DNA of 64,000 nt from Cristatella mucedo (GCA_009760855.2 WPIO01000019.1:3099501-3163500); one strand, 5' to 3'. Shown: positions 17,551 to 30,600, counted from the stretch's first letter. The notes: generated from the sequence alone by a model not told the origin. A program made the numbers and translations.

Positions 17551-17690
17551 AGTAGTAGGGCGTTTTTCCATTTGGAAGACGCACAGTAGAATAGAACATT
17601 TTGTAACGAGATCGAGAGCCGAAGCGAGATCGAGAGAAAAATGTTCTATTTCGATAGTGAGGCTGCCAAAGGGAAAAATCACTTACTACT
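17551..17690. repeat. Right terminus of element A: fold-back terminal repeat
   Basis: The first arm (17,551-17,602, starting AGTAGTAGGGCGTTTTTCC) and the second arm (17,637-17,690, ending ATCACTTACTACT) are inverted copies of about 50 bases with some mismatches. The 35-base loop repeats CGAGATCGAGAG on both sides of CCGAAG. The outer arm corresponds to the outer ends of element B (GAGGCTGCCA at 17,659-17,668 and 50,382-50,391), and the inner arm to 30,157-30,191. So this is the element end and not an unrelated insertion. Confidence 0.7.
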
Positions 17691-19052
17691 ACGAGAGCGC
17701 TAGCGTCTGCACGGCGCTGCCATACCTGCTAGGGTTTCCCTTCACTCGCCAGTTCCTCGCTCCTGAGTTATCTCGCAGAGCGATCGGATAAACCTAGCAA
17801 CACGTGCACTCGCCAGAGCTTCAGCCAGAGTGTGGCTGCAGCCCTTCGACTCTCTCGGGCCAACCTGTAGCGTCACTTCAGGTGGCCAAGCTGTCTCACA
17901 TTCCTCTGTTTGGTCACCAGCGAGTAAAGTCAACGTATAGATCTCCACCTTAATCCTCGCTATTCCTGAGTGACGTGGCAGTTGGTAGGTAGGCCTGCTG
18001 GAATCGACGAAGGTGCAGTCTATGTATCTCCGTCAGCAACTCCACAAAGTCACAAAGACCATGTGGGCGTTACGCAGGAGAGTTTTGTATAGCGCACTCA
18101 CAGCCTAAGCGGCTTTCGGTAGTGGCATTACATTACATTACATTACATAGTGGTAACCATGCAGTGTGGTGGTAACCAGGAAGTGGTATCAGTAACAAAA
18201 TGAGCCACAAGCTACACTTGTTTTTTCCACTTTTCTGTGCCTGATTTTTAGGCTCTACTTATTTGTGGTAAGTTACCTGGATTTGACGACCTGATCGCAC
18301 AAGAACGGTCATTCGAGCCGGCCTGTCACGTAGACATCCACAATTTTCGTACTCCTGCAAAGCTCAGTCATTGCATACAGTAGTATCTTTCTGCTATTGC
18401 AGATACCTTCACAGCACAGGTATCTACTTGTATGGGCGTTGAAGATGGAATTTTTCACGCTTCACCAGTACTTGTTTTGCAGAGCCGTTCCAAGATGCGG
18501 CTGAACGATCCTAGTATGGAAACTGCTAATGTTCGCTTGTCAGAACACGTTTGAAGGACACCTGCCGTAGCAGGAGATAACTTTGCATTGGATTGATTTC
18601 ACTATTCAGCTTTCACGCCTTACTATTCAGATCAGCAGCTGAATAACGAGAAAACTTAGGAAATGACCCTCCGTAACCGTGGCTAGCTATAGCCATTTAT
18701 ACGTGCTCTTGCCTACGTAACACTTAATAAATAGGTAACCGGTATTAACCAAGCTAAACAATACTCAGACTTGCTAATATTGGCCAGTTTTTTATTCTCA
18801 CAGGTGACTTGTAGGAGTCAACACGCAATGACATTATAGCCATCAGCATACGTTACCATCGTCAATGCTTCTTTAACAGCTCTCGGGCTTCGGTTTGAGT
18901 ATTATGCTTAAAGTGAAATGAATTATAAAAGTACTGCAGTGCAAGGGAAGAGAAAGATTGAGCACCTTAATTAGCAGCTGTATGGTCATCTACGTGCAAA
19001 TATTCTACACCAACCAAATAAAGACAAGATTTAGTGTGCATCATTTCAGCCT
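17691..19052. other. Host DNA between element A and EF1A copy 1
   Basis: The base composition changes sharply from the AT-rich element to mixed sequence at about 17,690. Apart from a LINE-2 fragment at 18,025-18,156 no gene or repeat is recognised. A minus-strand frame of 68 aa at 17,742-17,948 has no support. Confidence 0.5.
18025..18156 (-). mobile_element. LINE-2 3' end fragment with inverted tail
   Basis: 110 bases match the 3' end of the LINE at 1,391-1,861 (ATGTATCTCCGTCAGCAACT onwards, to GGCTTTCGGT). Here the (ATGTA)n tail is nearly absent on the left, but a (CATTA)n run, its complement, lies on the right at 18,127-18,150, so the ends form a small fold-back. Confidence 0.65.
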
Positions 19053-21195
<2,143 letters not shown>

Positions 21196-23690
21196 TCAGC
21201 GATGGCTTAGGGAAACAACACAAGGCCAAAACAGTTTTGGTCTTCTAAGGCTACCGCGGGTTATGGTTTTATGGATTTACGGTTTTTATGGTTTATTGAG
21301 ATACTGAGATTTATTTATATGGTTTATTTATAGCTTATTGAGAGAGAACGACTACTTCGCACCTTAAATCGTCAGTCAAGACGAAGGTATCAGACAACTG
21401 TACGCTATCAGCAGCCCTTTCTACGCTCTCGTGTTAAATCACAATCTCCGTCTCATTGAGCAGTATATCGGGCTTCCCGATTTGCACACACGGAGCTTCA
21501 ACTATGGCCTGCGCCCGCGCTCAATTGCTCACCACATCGCCATTGACGTATTCTAGATTGACTGCAGTAGGTTCTAGCCTACTGCCGTCATTAGCGCACT
21601 TATATTCCAGCTACGTACCAGTCTCGGCTTTACTCTCAGCTGACTGCTGGTTTCCCGCGACATTTACGGTAGACATTTATAACGTTTGCTACAGACATCG
21701 GCGTATCTCTTAATGTCGAGTAACCACAATCTCTACACAAGTACGCCTAAATTCTTCTATACGCTGCTCGGCCCTCTGCACTGCCTCGGGACAGTCCGAA
21801 TATTTACTCAATTCATTCGCGCAAGGAAAGAGCGACGCTTTCCTTCAATTTGCCTAATTGCGGTTAAGTGCAGCATCAAAATTCGCGACAGGTTCAGCCG
21901 GTGAGTTTTCCAAATCCCGAAGCTTGACGTAGCAGGCAGCTACTTTATCATCTCTAGACGCGGCACCGCGCGTTCCGTCCGTAACTCACGCACGCGAATA
22001 CAGAACTCCACATTTCAAGCTCCGCTTTCACCAATTTAGTCACAAGCAACGATACAAGCGCCCGCCGACTTTTAAGGGTCCTTGGCAATCATCCCACACT
22101 TATAGCACAAATTGTGACGATCGCGCAGCCCTCACTAGTTTGGGTAGCGGCACAATGAGTGCAACGCGCAAAGACCCCTGAAGCTAGCAAGCCATGCGAC
22201 GACGATAAAACACAGCACCCAATATTCTGCACACACCGCTAGCGCAGGCACCATACGAGTACAAGCATGTCAGTAGCCTGTATTCTGGGGCCGATACGCA
22301 CCGGTGACTTCCTGCTGACTCGCTAACAAGCTGACAGTAGGTCGCGCGTTGCGCCAGACTCACCGACCGGCAGACCGTCGCTCCAAGGATGCGGCTGGGG
22401 TCAAGCACAAGCCTTATATAGTAGTCAGGTCATAGGTCGCAATAATCGCTAACGTACATTATCATACATAATGCTGCTCATTAGCCCTCGGCTTATCGCG
22501 GCTACTTCATTTGCATCCCGATTCAGCGGCAAAGTTCAGTTCTCAATCGAGGCTCTCAGCTATCCAGCTCATAGTTCGAAATCGCGATGCATTACAGCTG
22601 TAATACGCAAGACGTTCGGGCCACGGCTAGTGGTTGCAGTGGCTTGCGTGAGAATACGCATGCGAAACGGCGAAGAATTTCGTGGGTGAACTTTGAACCG
22701 AGTCTAGTCTTATAAACAATTTAATTTCGAGCTTCGCGTTGACGAATTGAGGATGATTTGCAGCGGATTAGCACGGATTTCAGTATTGCCCGAGCTCTTT
22801 TTGGCGATTGCCGCCCACTGCCAGGATCCGCGGTTGTGAATTGCTTTTGAATTTACGTGAGTGCCTACACAACACGATGAGCTATATTAGGCAATAAAAC
22901 TGGAGCTCGGCACAATCTACTTCTAGTGGTTTATCGGTGGATTGCAGTGCATTGCACAAGAACACACGTCTCAAGGCAAGTGAATACACAATCACATGCA
23001 ATAAACAGAAGCTTTTCGCATAGGATTTCTTTCATTGTTTTGGTGGAATGCAACGAGTTGCGGTTGTGGCCCGGGCTGCTGCAATCTATTGCAGTGGACT
23101 TCGGGAGAACGCGTCAGCGGAATGGCGGACATACTTAAAATCTAGCGTTGTTTCGTATTCCAAATTTTTTGTAGTCGTGGATTTGACGCAGCTTAAAGGC
23201 TATTGCAGTGGATTGTTGTACAGGCCTCCGCCTTTGCAAACAATTCGCTTGAGTGGCCGTGAGCAAAAGAGCTTGCAATTCCGTGAGTGCATAAAATCGA
23301 AGATGCACCACCACGATATTCACCCTAAATCTGAGCTCGATGCCGCTAATTTCCTGTCGATTTAAGCTTTAACATAGTGGAATTATGCTCACTATTCGTG
23401 GACTCGCGTTGCTAAGTCTACTCAATAGTGTGCATAAATTTATTCGTCCACTATACGTCAATCCCGAAAATTATATTCGCCATCTTGCCGCGTGACGGTC
23501 GGACTTTTTCACTTTAATTAATAGGGATTGCGGTAATTCGTCCAACGTACTGCTAATTTGTCGTCCCGATCCCAGCTTAGTTTTCTAATAAAGCTTTGGC
23601 CGGCACTGTCTCTACGTTAGCTCAAAGAATGCCCTAGCCTGTACTGCATGCAACCGATGACTGAGAGACTGGTGAGTCGAATGTCATAGC
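21196..23690. other. Host upstream region of EF1A copy 1, nothing recognised
   Basis: It should contain the first, non-coding exon and promoter of EF1A copy 1, but these could not be placed by eye. Short frames exist on both strands without motif support. Around 22,920-23,230 short phrases such as GCAGTGGA(C/T)T recur, a weak sign of an old repeat. Confidence 0.4.
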
Positions 23691-23694
23691 ACTA

Positions 23695-23925
23695 ATAATA
23701 ATAATAATACATTTGTATAGTACACTCAGAGAACTTAATCTCTTTCTAGGTACTTTGCACAAGATGTAAAGGAATCACGGTCGAATGGTTAGTGGTAGCA
23801 CGCTCAATGACAACAAACATAGCATGGTTAGAGGTGACCTGCACAAGGTCAGCATGCAAATATGGTTAGTGGCAGCATGTACAGTGTCAGCCGGAATGAG
23901 CACACGAAGGATGAATAACATGGAC
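23695..23925 (-). mobile_element. LINE-1 3' end fragment
   Basis: The (AATAAT)n tail at 23,695-23,709 is followed by the conserved 3' end (ACTCAGAGAACTTAATCTCT at about 23,724) and the 'GGTTAGTGGCAGCATGTACA' region. It matches the ends of the copies at 26,860, 55,672 and 60,085. Confidence 0.8.
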
Positions 23926-24002
23926 CGAGTAATCTTGCTGTGATACCACATACACACACACTCACGCAGGCATGCGCGCACACGTGCGTACACACATACG
24001 CA

Positions 24003-24003
<1 letters not shown>

Positions 24004-24043
<40 letters not shown>
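24004..24043. repeat. (CA)n microsatellite
   Basis: About 20 uninterrupted CA units, with imperfect CACA/CGCA runs before it from 23,950. Open frames across it are low-complexity artefacts. Confidence 0.95.
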
Positions 24044-24045
<2 letters not shown>

Positions 24046-24342
24046 TCTTTTCGGAGCTACTGCTTGGTGTTCTGTTCTGCTTATTAAAGAGTGACTACCT
24101 ACAAATTTGGTCTCCAATATTTCACCGTAACAATATATCAACTAGCAAATAACTTCCCGAGGTGGCACATAGCCTTAGTAACGGCAGGTTTGTTGGTTAT
24201 TAAGTCATCAGTAGTGTGTGCCCTCTAAACTGAGTGCTCAGGGTTGTGCTCGTGTCTAACTTCCGGTCACGCCTGGCTGTATGGGCATCTATTTGCTTTG
24301 CTCCGTTACGGTACGGTCTGTCTCGCTACCTCTCCCACGTGC

Positions 24343-24380
24343 CCACATGCATGCAGGTGCATGCATGTGGGCATGCATGC
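24343..24380. repeat. Palindrome built from GCATGCAT
   Basis: CCCACATGCATGCAGGTGCA and the following ATGCATGTGGGCATGCATGC form an almost perfect inverted repeat centred on AGGTGCATGC. A short cruciform-type sequence with no assigned role. Confidence 0.6.
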
Positions 24381-24473
24381 CGTCTCCTTCCCCCTCTCTC
24401 TCAACCTATTTATTTCAACATCTTGCAGCCTGTCTGTCTCATAGTCTCTGTTATATCAAGTTCAACCTGCCTC

Positions 24474-24529
24474 TCTCTCTCACTCTCTCTCTCCCTCTTT
24501 CTCTCCCCCTCTCTCACTCTCTCTCTCCC

Positions 24530-24613
<84 letters not shown>
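24474..24613. repeat. (CT)n microsatellite
   Basis: A long run of CT with CCCT and CACT interruptions in the first half, pure CT from about 24,540. The Leu/Ser and Arg/Glu open frames over it are artefacts. Confidence 0.95.
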
Positions 24614-24616
<3 letters not shown>

Positions 24617-25310
24617 CCTTCCTTTTCTCTCAGTCTCGGTGGGTTAGCTGCTAGAGAAGAAGTCGTGCCGATTGACGCATGCGTTTGATCCTGACCTAGA
24701 TGCCGCCCCTGATTTGCAGCCACCTGTGCTGGCTCAGTAGGCTCCAGGCAGCATGAGGCCAAGGCCGGACACCTCTTGTAGAAGAAGCTGGCAGCAGAGT
24801 CTAGCCCTGCCGATCAACCTGGATGTGCTGACGTCGGCACAGCTGCGGCAAGTATGTGGCAACGGGCTATGTCTTCGGTTGTCTGAGCTCATCTTTCTGT
24901 CGAGACGAAGTTAGTGAGCTAGCCCGAGGGGCCTGACCGGCAGCTCCCTCTGGCCTAACCACTCCCAGGCCATGCCGTGCCAAGCCCCCGATGGCAGCTA
25001 GTGCATTCCACACGGCAGCTCTGACACGAAGAACTAGTCTGGCTGCACTTCCTGCTGTGTTCTGAGCGCTCTGTCCGATCGCTTCATGTCAGCGCCCACT
25101 GGGCGAACCAGAATGTGTCGTACGAAACCTGTACTTTTAGCCACGTGACGAAGGAGAGTTGGTTAGCAGGGATCGAACCGTTGAAGCAAAGCAGATCGCA
25201 GTGGTAGACAGCCGGTGCCACCAACCAGTGACGATCATGTGACAGTCCTGTTACTGACCAATCGGCTGTGGCAGTTTTTCATGTCCTTTTTTTCTTGTTT
25301 TCTTTGCAGG

Positions 25311-25401
25311 TTAATGCAAAGAACGTTGTGGCCCACATGACTGCTCAGGTGAAAGCCTTCCTTGAGCAAAGCCTGAAGTGCATTGCTGTGGTCTCCATGT
25401 C
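25311..25401 (+). other. Possible host exon
   Basis: A pyrimidine-rich tract ending TTTCTTTGCAG at 25,300-25,310 is followed by an open stretch 'VNAKNVVAHMTAQVKAFLEQ' and a GTGAGC donor at about 25,402. Splice signals and an amphipathic product are all that supports it. Not recognised. Confidence 0.25.
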
Positions 25402-26466
25402 GGTGAGCAAGTGCAGCAGCAGCCCAGCCCAAAAGTTGTGGACGGCACTAGACATGGTAATGTCTATGAGGTTGCGACAAGATTGTCCTACGTATCTAGT
25501 GCTTGCTCTATCAGATTATAAGTGGTCCACTCTCGAGGTTCGAGTGTCGTGCACCTTCGTGCCATGCCACAGCTGTTGTTTCAATCGGCTTTCTGCCGTG
25601 CCGCCCTCATGAACAGAGAGGCATCTCGCCAACGTTGACCCACATCACATTCAGCCGGCGCTCGGAGGTGCCTCGAGTGCTGACCACTGTTTCCCACTGA
25701 CCACTGCTGCTGACAATAATTGACTCGACTTAGATCACTGTCAACTCGACTTTTATATTCGCCCCGTTGGCAACTCAACTCTTGATTCTCATGGAGTGCA
25801 ATCGATTTGTATAGCTTCAAATTGGCCACATGAATCTGGAATTTTAGAAGCTGGGCAACTTTTTTCGACTGCAAGCTGATCAACACGTCGTCGAGGTGCT
25901 GTGCATGTGCTCTTCCTACATTTTAGATCAAAGCCTTGCTTCTTGAAGATGTGTTTGTTAATGTGGTAGCCAGTCTGCTTCAGCACAGCTCACTAGCCAT
26001 GTAGCAGAACGCCATGCAGCTGCTTAACAGTGGGCTGCAGAAAGCCAGCCAGTGGCAGATGACTCCGCGGGATCTGATCAAAACACCGGATGTTCATGCA
26101 TCAGCTTAAATCGTTGCACTTGCATGCTTGTTGTCTCTTCTCTGACCTGCCAGTCTACCACCTCGATGCAGTCGTCCATTTGAAGCGGTTTGTGTGGCCG
26201 ATGGCAAGCGCCTTCTTCTGTGCTCAAAAGAATCCTTGTCAACGACCTTGATGCTGACTCAAAGTGATGGCATTACCTTTGGCTGCCAGCCTTTCAGTAT
26301 ACTTTGGGCTTCGAGCCTGTCTGACCGACGAATTTTAGAAACGTGCTCACCGAGCTCTCAAGTTTCGCCATTCCTAGTGGTTCTCTGGCACTTGGAGCCC
26401 TCCTGTTTTCTTTCGAATCTTAAAAAACAAATTCTGCTCAGATGTATTGTGCTGTACTCGTCTAGC

Positions 26467-26560
26467 TGATTAAACAACCGGCAGGAATCGAACCCACGAC
26501 CTCGGGACCGAGGTCGTGAAAGCAACCGCCTTACCTAGTGTGCCATCACGGTCATGGCAC
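26467..26560 (-). mobile_element. tRNA-related SINE (SINE-2), fragment
   Basis: The minus strand shows the SINE-2 head: GATGGCACACTAGGTAAGGC (box A side), then ACCTCGGTCCCGAGGTCGTG and box B GGTTCGATTCC. The 3' body seen in the copy at 60,402 is missing. Confidence 0.75.
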
Positions 26561-26859
26561 CATCTCGGCATTGACGAATGCACCCTAGACGAGGCCACCT
26601 TTATGCTGGCAGCAGCAGCAGCAGCAGCAGTAACTGCTTGGCTTCGACGCCGACGATTATTCTTCGCCCAGCGACTATCTATTCGTGTCTTGTAACTTGG
26701 CTTTAACTGCAGACCACTGCCGTAGCTCCTTCTGTCTCCAATGTGTCGCAGCTTCGTATTGCCGGCTGCCCGGTGCTGTTGGCGGTAGCTGAGCAATTGG
26801 CTGCCACCTTTCTGGCAACTCCTCCCGCCAAGATCGACGGCAAAAACGAGGCGGCCATA

Positions 26860-28255
26860 ATAATAATATAATAATATTGCACTTGATAAAGCGCCCTCAG
26901 AGAACTTAATCTCTTTCTAGGCGCTTTACATTTGCTGCAAAGTGATACGCAATAGAATAGTAAGTAAAATCATGCTTGAAAAACAAACAAAATGAATAAC
27001 ATGGTTAGGGGTTACATGCACTGGGTCAGCATGCAAATGTGGTTAGTGGCAGCATGAACAGTGTCAGCACGCATAAGCACATCGAGGACGAATCACAAGG
27101 ACCCACTAAATGCTGTCCTAAATAGGTATGTTTTTAAGTTTCTTTTAAATGTGGTCAGGTCAGGGGATGTTCTGATGCAGGTCGGGAGGGAGTTCCAGGC
27201 TGTGAGAGCATACGAGCTAAATGCACGGTCTCCAAAGGATTTAAGGTTTGTACGAGGTATTTCTAGACTGTTGGATTCCGAAAAGCGAGTGGTACGATGC
27301 TTTGCCTGATGGGGTAGTATCTCTGAAAGATAGGCTGGAGCCATAGAATGAAGAGACCTAAAAGTGAGCGACAAAACCTTGAAGTCAATCCGTTGCTTGA
27401 CTGGTAACCAGTGCAGGTCGGCGAGAAGTGGAGTAATGTGGCAACTGCGACGCTCACGGCAGACAAGCCTAGCTGCAGAGTTTTGCACCAGCTGCAATCG
27501 CCTGATCGCACATGCTGGTAGGCCAGTAAGCAGTGAGTTGCAGAAGTCGAGACGAGATGTCACGAATGCATGGACCAACTTGGACGTGGTATCCTTATCT
27601 AAACAAGCCCTAATTTTAGCAATGTTATGAAGCTGAAAATAGGCTGATTTGACTGTGGAGCTGATGTGGTCGTCTAACGAGAGGTCGCTTTGGAATATGA
27701 CACCTAGATTTCGAGCTGATGCAACTGGAGATATGCTGGCAGAGCCAATTTTGAAAGTCAGCCTTTCCAATTTCTGAATAACACTAGGTTTGCCCATAAC
27801 TAGTAAGTTAGTTTTATCATCGTTTAGTTTTAGAAAATTTGCTGCCATCCATGATCGGATGTCATCAATGCATGCAGCAAGTGAGTTGAGAGAATTTGAG
27901 GTGCTCGAAGGCTGGGAGGGATCAAAGCAAAGGTACAACTGAGTGTCATCCGCATAGAAGTGAAACTGAGTGTCATCCGCATAGAAGTGAAAGCCTAGAT
28001 TGTGCTTGGCAATCACATCAGCGAGAGGGAGAGTATAGACGGTGAAAAGGACCGGACCTAGCACAGAGCCCTGAGGTACTCCATATTTTAGAGGTACTTC
28101 AGATGATCTTTGTCCATTCACATCAACACTCTGGAGTCTCCCACTGAGATAGGACCTGAACCACTGCAGAGCAGTGCCAGTGATGCCCAGGCGAGATGAG
28201 AGGCGCTCTAGAAGTACTTTGTGATCGATGGTATCAAAAGCTGCCATGGAATAGT
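26860..28255 (-). mobile_element. LINE-1 with reverse transcriptase fragment (CR1/jockey-like)
   Basis: A 412-codon frame on the minus strand (28,331-27,093) includes RT motifs 'AFDTIDHKVLLERL', 'YGVPQGSVLGPVLF' and the catalytic 'FYADDTQ', then the thumb/connection part 'LGVIFQSDLSLDDHI', 'DLHWLPVKQRI' and 'AWNSLP'. The first RT motifs and the endonuclease are missing, so the copy is 5' truncated. A 27-bp tandem duplication repeats the FYADDTQ motif. The 3' end has an (ATT)n-type tail at 26,860-26,877. Two in-frame YADD copies make activity very unlikely. Confidence 0.9.
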
Positions 28256-28319
28256 GACTGCCTGCGAGCCTCTCTCGCGGGTAAGCAGCCAGCAGTCTTG
28301 TGCTGGCGGTTGCACGTAA

Positions 28320-28512
28320 GCCACTAACCACATTTGCATGCTGACCCTGTGCATGTCACCCCTAACCATATTATTCATTTTGTTTGTTTTTCAAGCATGA
28401 TTTTACTTACTATTCTATTGCATATCACTTTGCAGCAAATGTAAAGCGCCTAGAAAGAGATTAAGTTCTCTGAGGGGGCTTTATCAAGTGCAATATTATT
28501 ATTATTATTATT
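28320..28512 (+). mobile_element. LINE-1 3' end, opposite orientation
   Basis: From CCACTAACCACATTTGCATG to (ATT)n at 28,491-28,519, matching the 3' ends of the other LINE-1 copies but on the plus strand. It sits head to head with the preceding minus-strand LINE-1, so the pair has tails at both outer ends. Confidence 0.85.
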
Positions 28513-28749
28513 ATTATTAAGCAAGTGCTGCTGATGCAGCTGGCTCGTGGCCTCTGACTGGATCTTGCGGCTGCGCTCCTGCCGATCTGCGATCCTGCCC
28601 CTCAAGACCCTGAGGGTTGTGCAGTGTTCGACGCTTGGCAGCTGTTCACTTCCTGTCACCACCATCTGTCGCCGGCTGCCTCCCGAGCTGCTGCTGCCGC
28701 CCTGGCGCCGATTCGGGAACGCTTTGCTCTTCTTTTCTGTGCCCGCAGA

Positions 28750-28921
28750 TGGTCTCGCCTCTCGCTCATTGCAAAGGTCGGAGAGAGCAGGGCCGTGCTG
28801 GCCAGCCTCTTCCTCTGTCTGGCCGAGCTGGTGCTCTGCCTACGCATGCACGTCATAGCAAGCCTGCCCGCCATCATGGCGCTGCTGCTGCGAGTCCTCG
28901 CCGACGAGACGGCGCTGACCC
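28750..28921 (+). other. Possible host exon, HEAT-repeat-like
   Basis: A TGTGCCCGCAG acceptor at about 28,739-28,749 and a CCG/GTGAGC donor at 28,921 enclose a stretch that reads 'LFLCLAELVLCLRMHVIASL' followed by 'LPAIMALLLRVLADE', an alternating helix pattern like a HEAT repeat. This is weak evidence; the gene it would belong to is not identified. Confidence 0.3.
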
Positions 28922-29087
28922 GGTGAGCCCGGCTGTGCAGCCACGGAGCACGGGCATGGTGCCGCTGCTGCTTCCGGAGCAGCATGCAGCGCTGGCATAG
29001 CGCCTGCAATCCACTACTTGAGCAGTTTCTCCTTGAGCTGAACTAGAAATGCAGTCGGGTGTGGTTAGCTTATTTGCAAATATGCGT

Positions 29088-29168
<81 letters not shown>

Positions 29169-29190
29169 GCTGTGTGTGTGTGTGAGTGTG
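29088..29190. repeat. (TG)n microsatellite
   Basis: A long TG run with minor interruptions near the right end. Confidence 0.95.
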
Positions 29191-29262
29191 TGTCTTCGTG
29201 CGTGATGTGTGCATGCGTGCATATGCACTTGTGTGCGTGTTAGTGATAATAGCGTCAGTTGA

Positions 29263-29312
29263 ATAGCACTCTGAGAGAACTTAACCTCTATTCAGGCTCT
29301 TTATGATTCACC
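29263..29312 (-). mobile_element. Short SINE-1/LINE-1 tail remnant
   Basis: ACTCTGAGAGAACTTAACCT followed by CTATTCAGGCTCTTTAT matches the shared 3' tail of SINE-1 and LINE-1, closer to SINE-1 (CTATTCAG). No head is seen. Confidence 0.55.
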
Positions 29313-29789
29313 CCAAGAGAAGGAGTGACCAATAGTTATTGGAATGCAAGGCATTGTGGTTTGTTAGGCAAGCATACCAAAGCACACATGTATCGTGCAA
29401 AGATAAGAATGCAGCAGCGCATCAAAGGCTCGTATACGCTTGTCACTAGGACTTGCGGCTCAGTAACATAATCGCTCAATCACAGCACAAGCAAGAGAAG
29501 CACACGTACAAGTCCACCGTGCAGCTATGGAAAACTTTGCTCCAATTTATTGCATCATGTCCAAGACTGGGCAGACTTGCAGCTCTGTCATGGAATGACG
29601 TGGCATTGAAGCCAAACTTAGTGACGGGATATAAAAATTGGCTCTCCTGAGAAGAAGGGCATAGGAGTACAAAACTTAAAGCTTGGGGTGTCGCAACTTG
29701 TTTTGTAGATCTCTCCCGAAAGCTGCTATTTTTCTGTCTTGGTGTGCTGCCAAACTAAGTATGCCAAAAAATGTGTTGAGTGAAAAGCT

Positions 29790-30071
29790 GAAAAGGTTGA
29801 GCCATAGTCGGCAGCAGGAGAGTAGTTGTCGTTGTTTAAGAATTGTGGAAGCGAGTTCCACAGTCTGGGACCTGCAGAGCAAAAGCTTCTGTCGCCAACG
29901 GTCTTTAAGTGGAGGAATGGAACAGCTAACTTATCGTCCATACAGAACCTGAGGGCACGAGGAGGCTGAAACTCGTGCAGCAGTTCAGCTAGGTATGGAG
30001 GAGCCAAGCCGTGGTGGACCTTGTGGGTCAGCATAAGAATTTTGCTCTGTATCCGTTGATCAACAGGCACC
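29790..30071 (-). mobile_element. LINE-2 ORF fragment abutting element B
   Basis: The minus strand encodes 'WVPVDQRIQSKILMLTHKV' then 'TVGDRSFCSAGPRLWNSLPQ', like the fragment at 1,391-1,861. Its right edge falls exactly at the outer arm of the element B terminal repeat (30,072), so either B is inserted into this LINE or the LINE replaced B's outermost bases. Confidence 0.75.
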
Positions 30072-30240
30072 CATGGCAGCCTCACCCTCATCCAATGTAA
30101 TTTTCTCATTCGACCTCGCCAAGGCTCAATCTCATTCGAAATTACCTTGGATGAGTGTGCGTCTGCAATGAGTCGAAATTGCTTACTACTCTATTCAGCA
30201 CTTGCAGGAAGTTGCTTCTTATACTATAGTAAAAATGTTC
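30072..30240. repeat. Left terminal repeat of element B
   Basis: Reads CATGGCAGCCTCACCCTCAT from 30,072, an inverted match to 50,371-50,392 at the other end. The match continues through 30,157-30,191 (inner fold-back arm, ending TTGCTTACTACTC) to TTATACTATAGTAAAA at 30,213-30,228, which is inverted at about 50,248-50,264. The outermost bases present in A and at B's right end are missing here. Confidence 0.7.
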
Positions 30241-30261
30241 TGCAAAATTAATATAGCAAAG

Positions 30262-30600
30262 ATGTCCGATCTAAGAAAAAAGTATGTCAACCAAAGGTAT
30301 GAATAAGTTATGCAATACAATAGCAAAATAAGTGTGTGCCTAATGAGTTTAACAAAGGTAATATATGCACTGAAATGTGTAAACATTGTCATTTCGCTAT
30401 GAGTAACGATTGCTAGCACTTACATTTCTTCAGTCCCAGACTTATCTAACGTTGTTTCTGCATTCGCAGCAGTAACTACAATGTTTTTATCAATTAATGG
30501 CGTCCTTGCTGAAATAGACAAACGGAACGAGCAACTCTAGAAGCAAATGCAAAGTTTATCTCGAAGGTAACCGATGTTTTGTCTGATGATGTCATAACCA
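30262..30600 (+). pseudogene. Small membrane protein (element B)
   Basis: Starts after AATATAGCAAAG with 'MSDLRKKY', matching the A copy at 16,415-16,815. A later segment 'VVSAFAAVTTMFLSINGV' is hydrophobic, followed by 'EIDKRNEQL'. Several in-frame stops. An AT-rich expansion follows directly. Confidence 0.5.

Noticed and set aside
17551-17690. Rho-independent-type terminator or unrelated MITE
   Set aside because: The arms are about 50 bases and recur at both ends of element B, so it is the element terminus.
23775-24152. Cys/Val and Thr/His-rich frames over the CA run, and similar frames at 29,049-29,243
   Set aside because: Microsatellite translation artefacts.
24234-24762. Long open frames of Leu/Ser or Arg/Glu over the CT run
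   Set aside because: They are produced by the dinucleotide repeat and have no domain or splice support.
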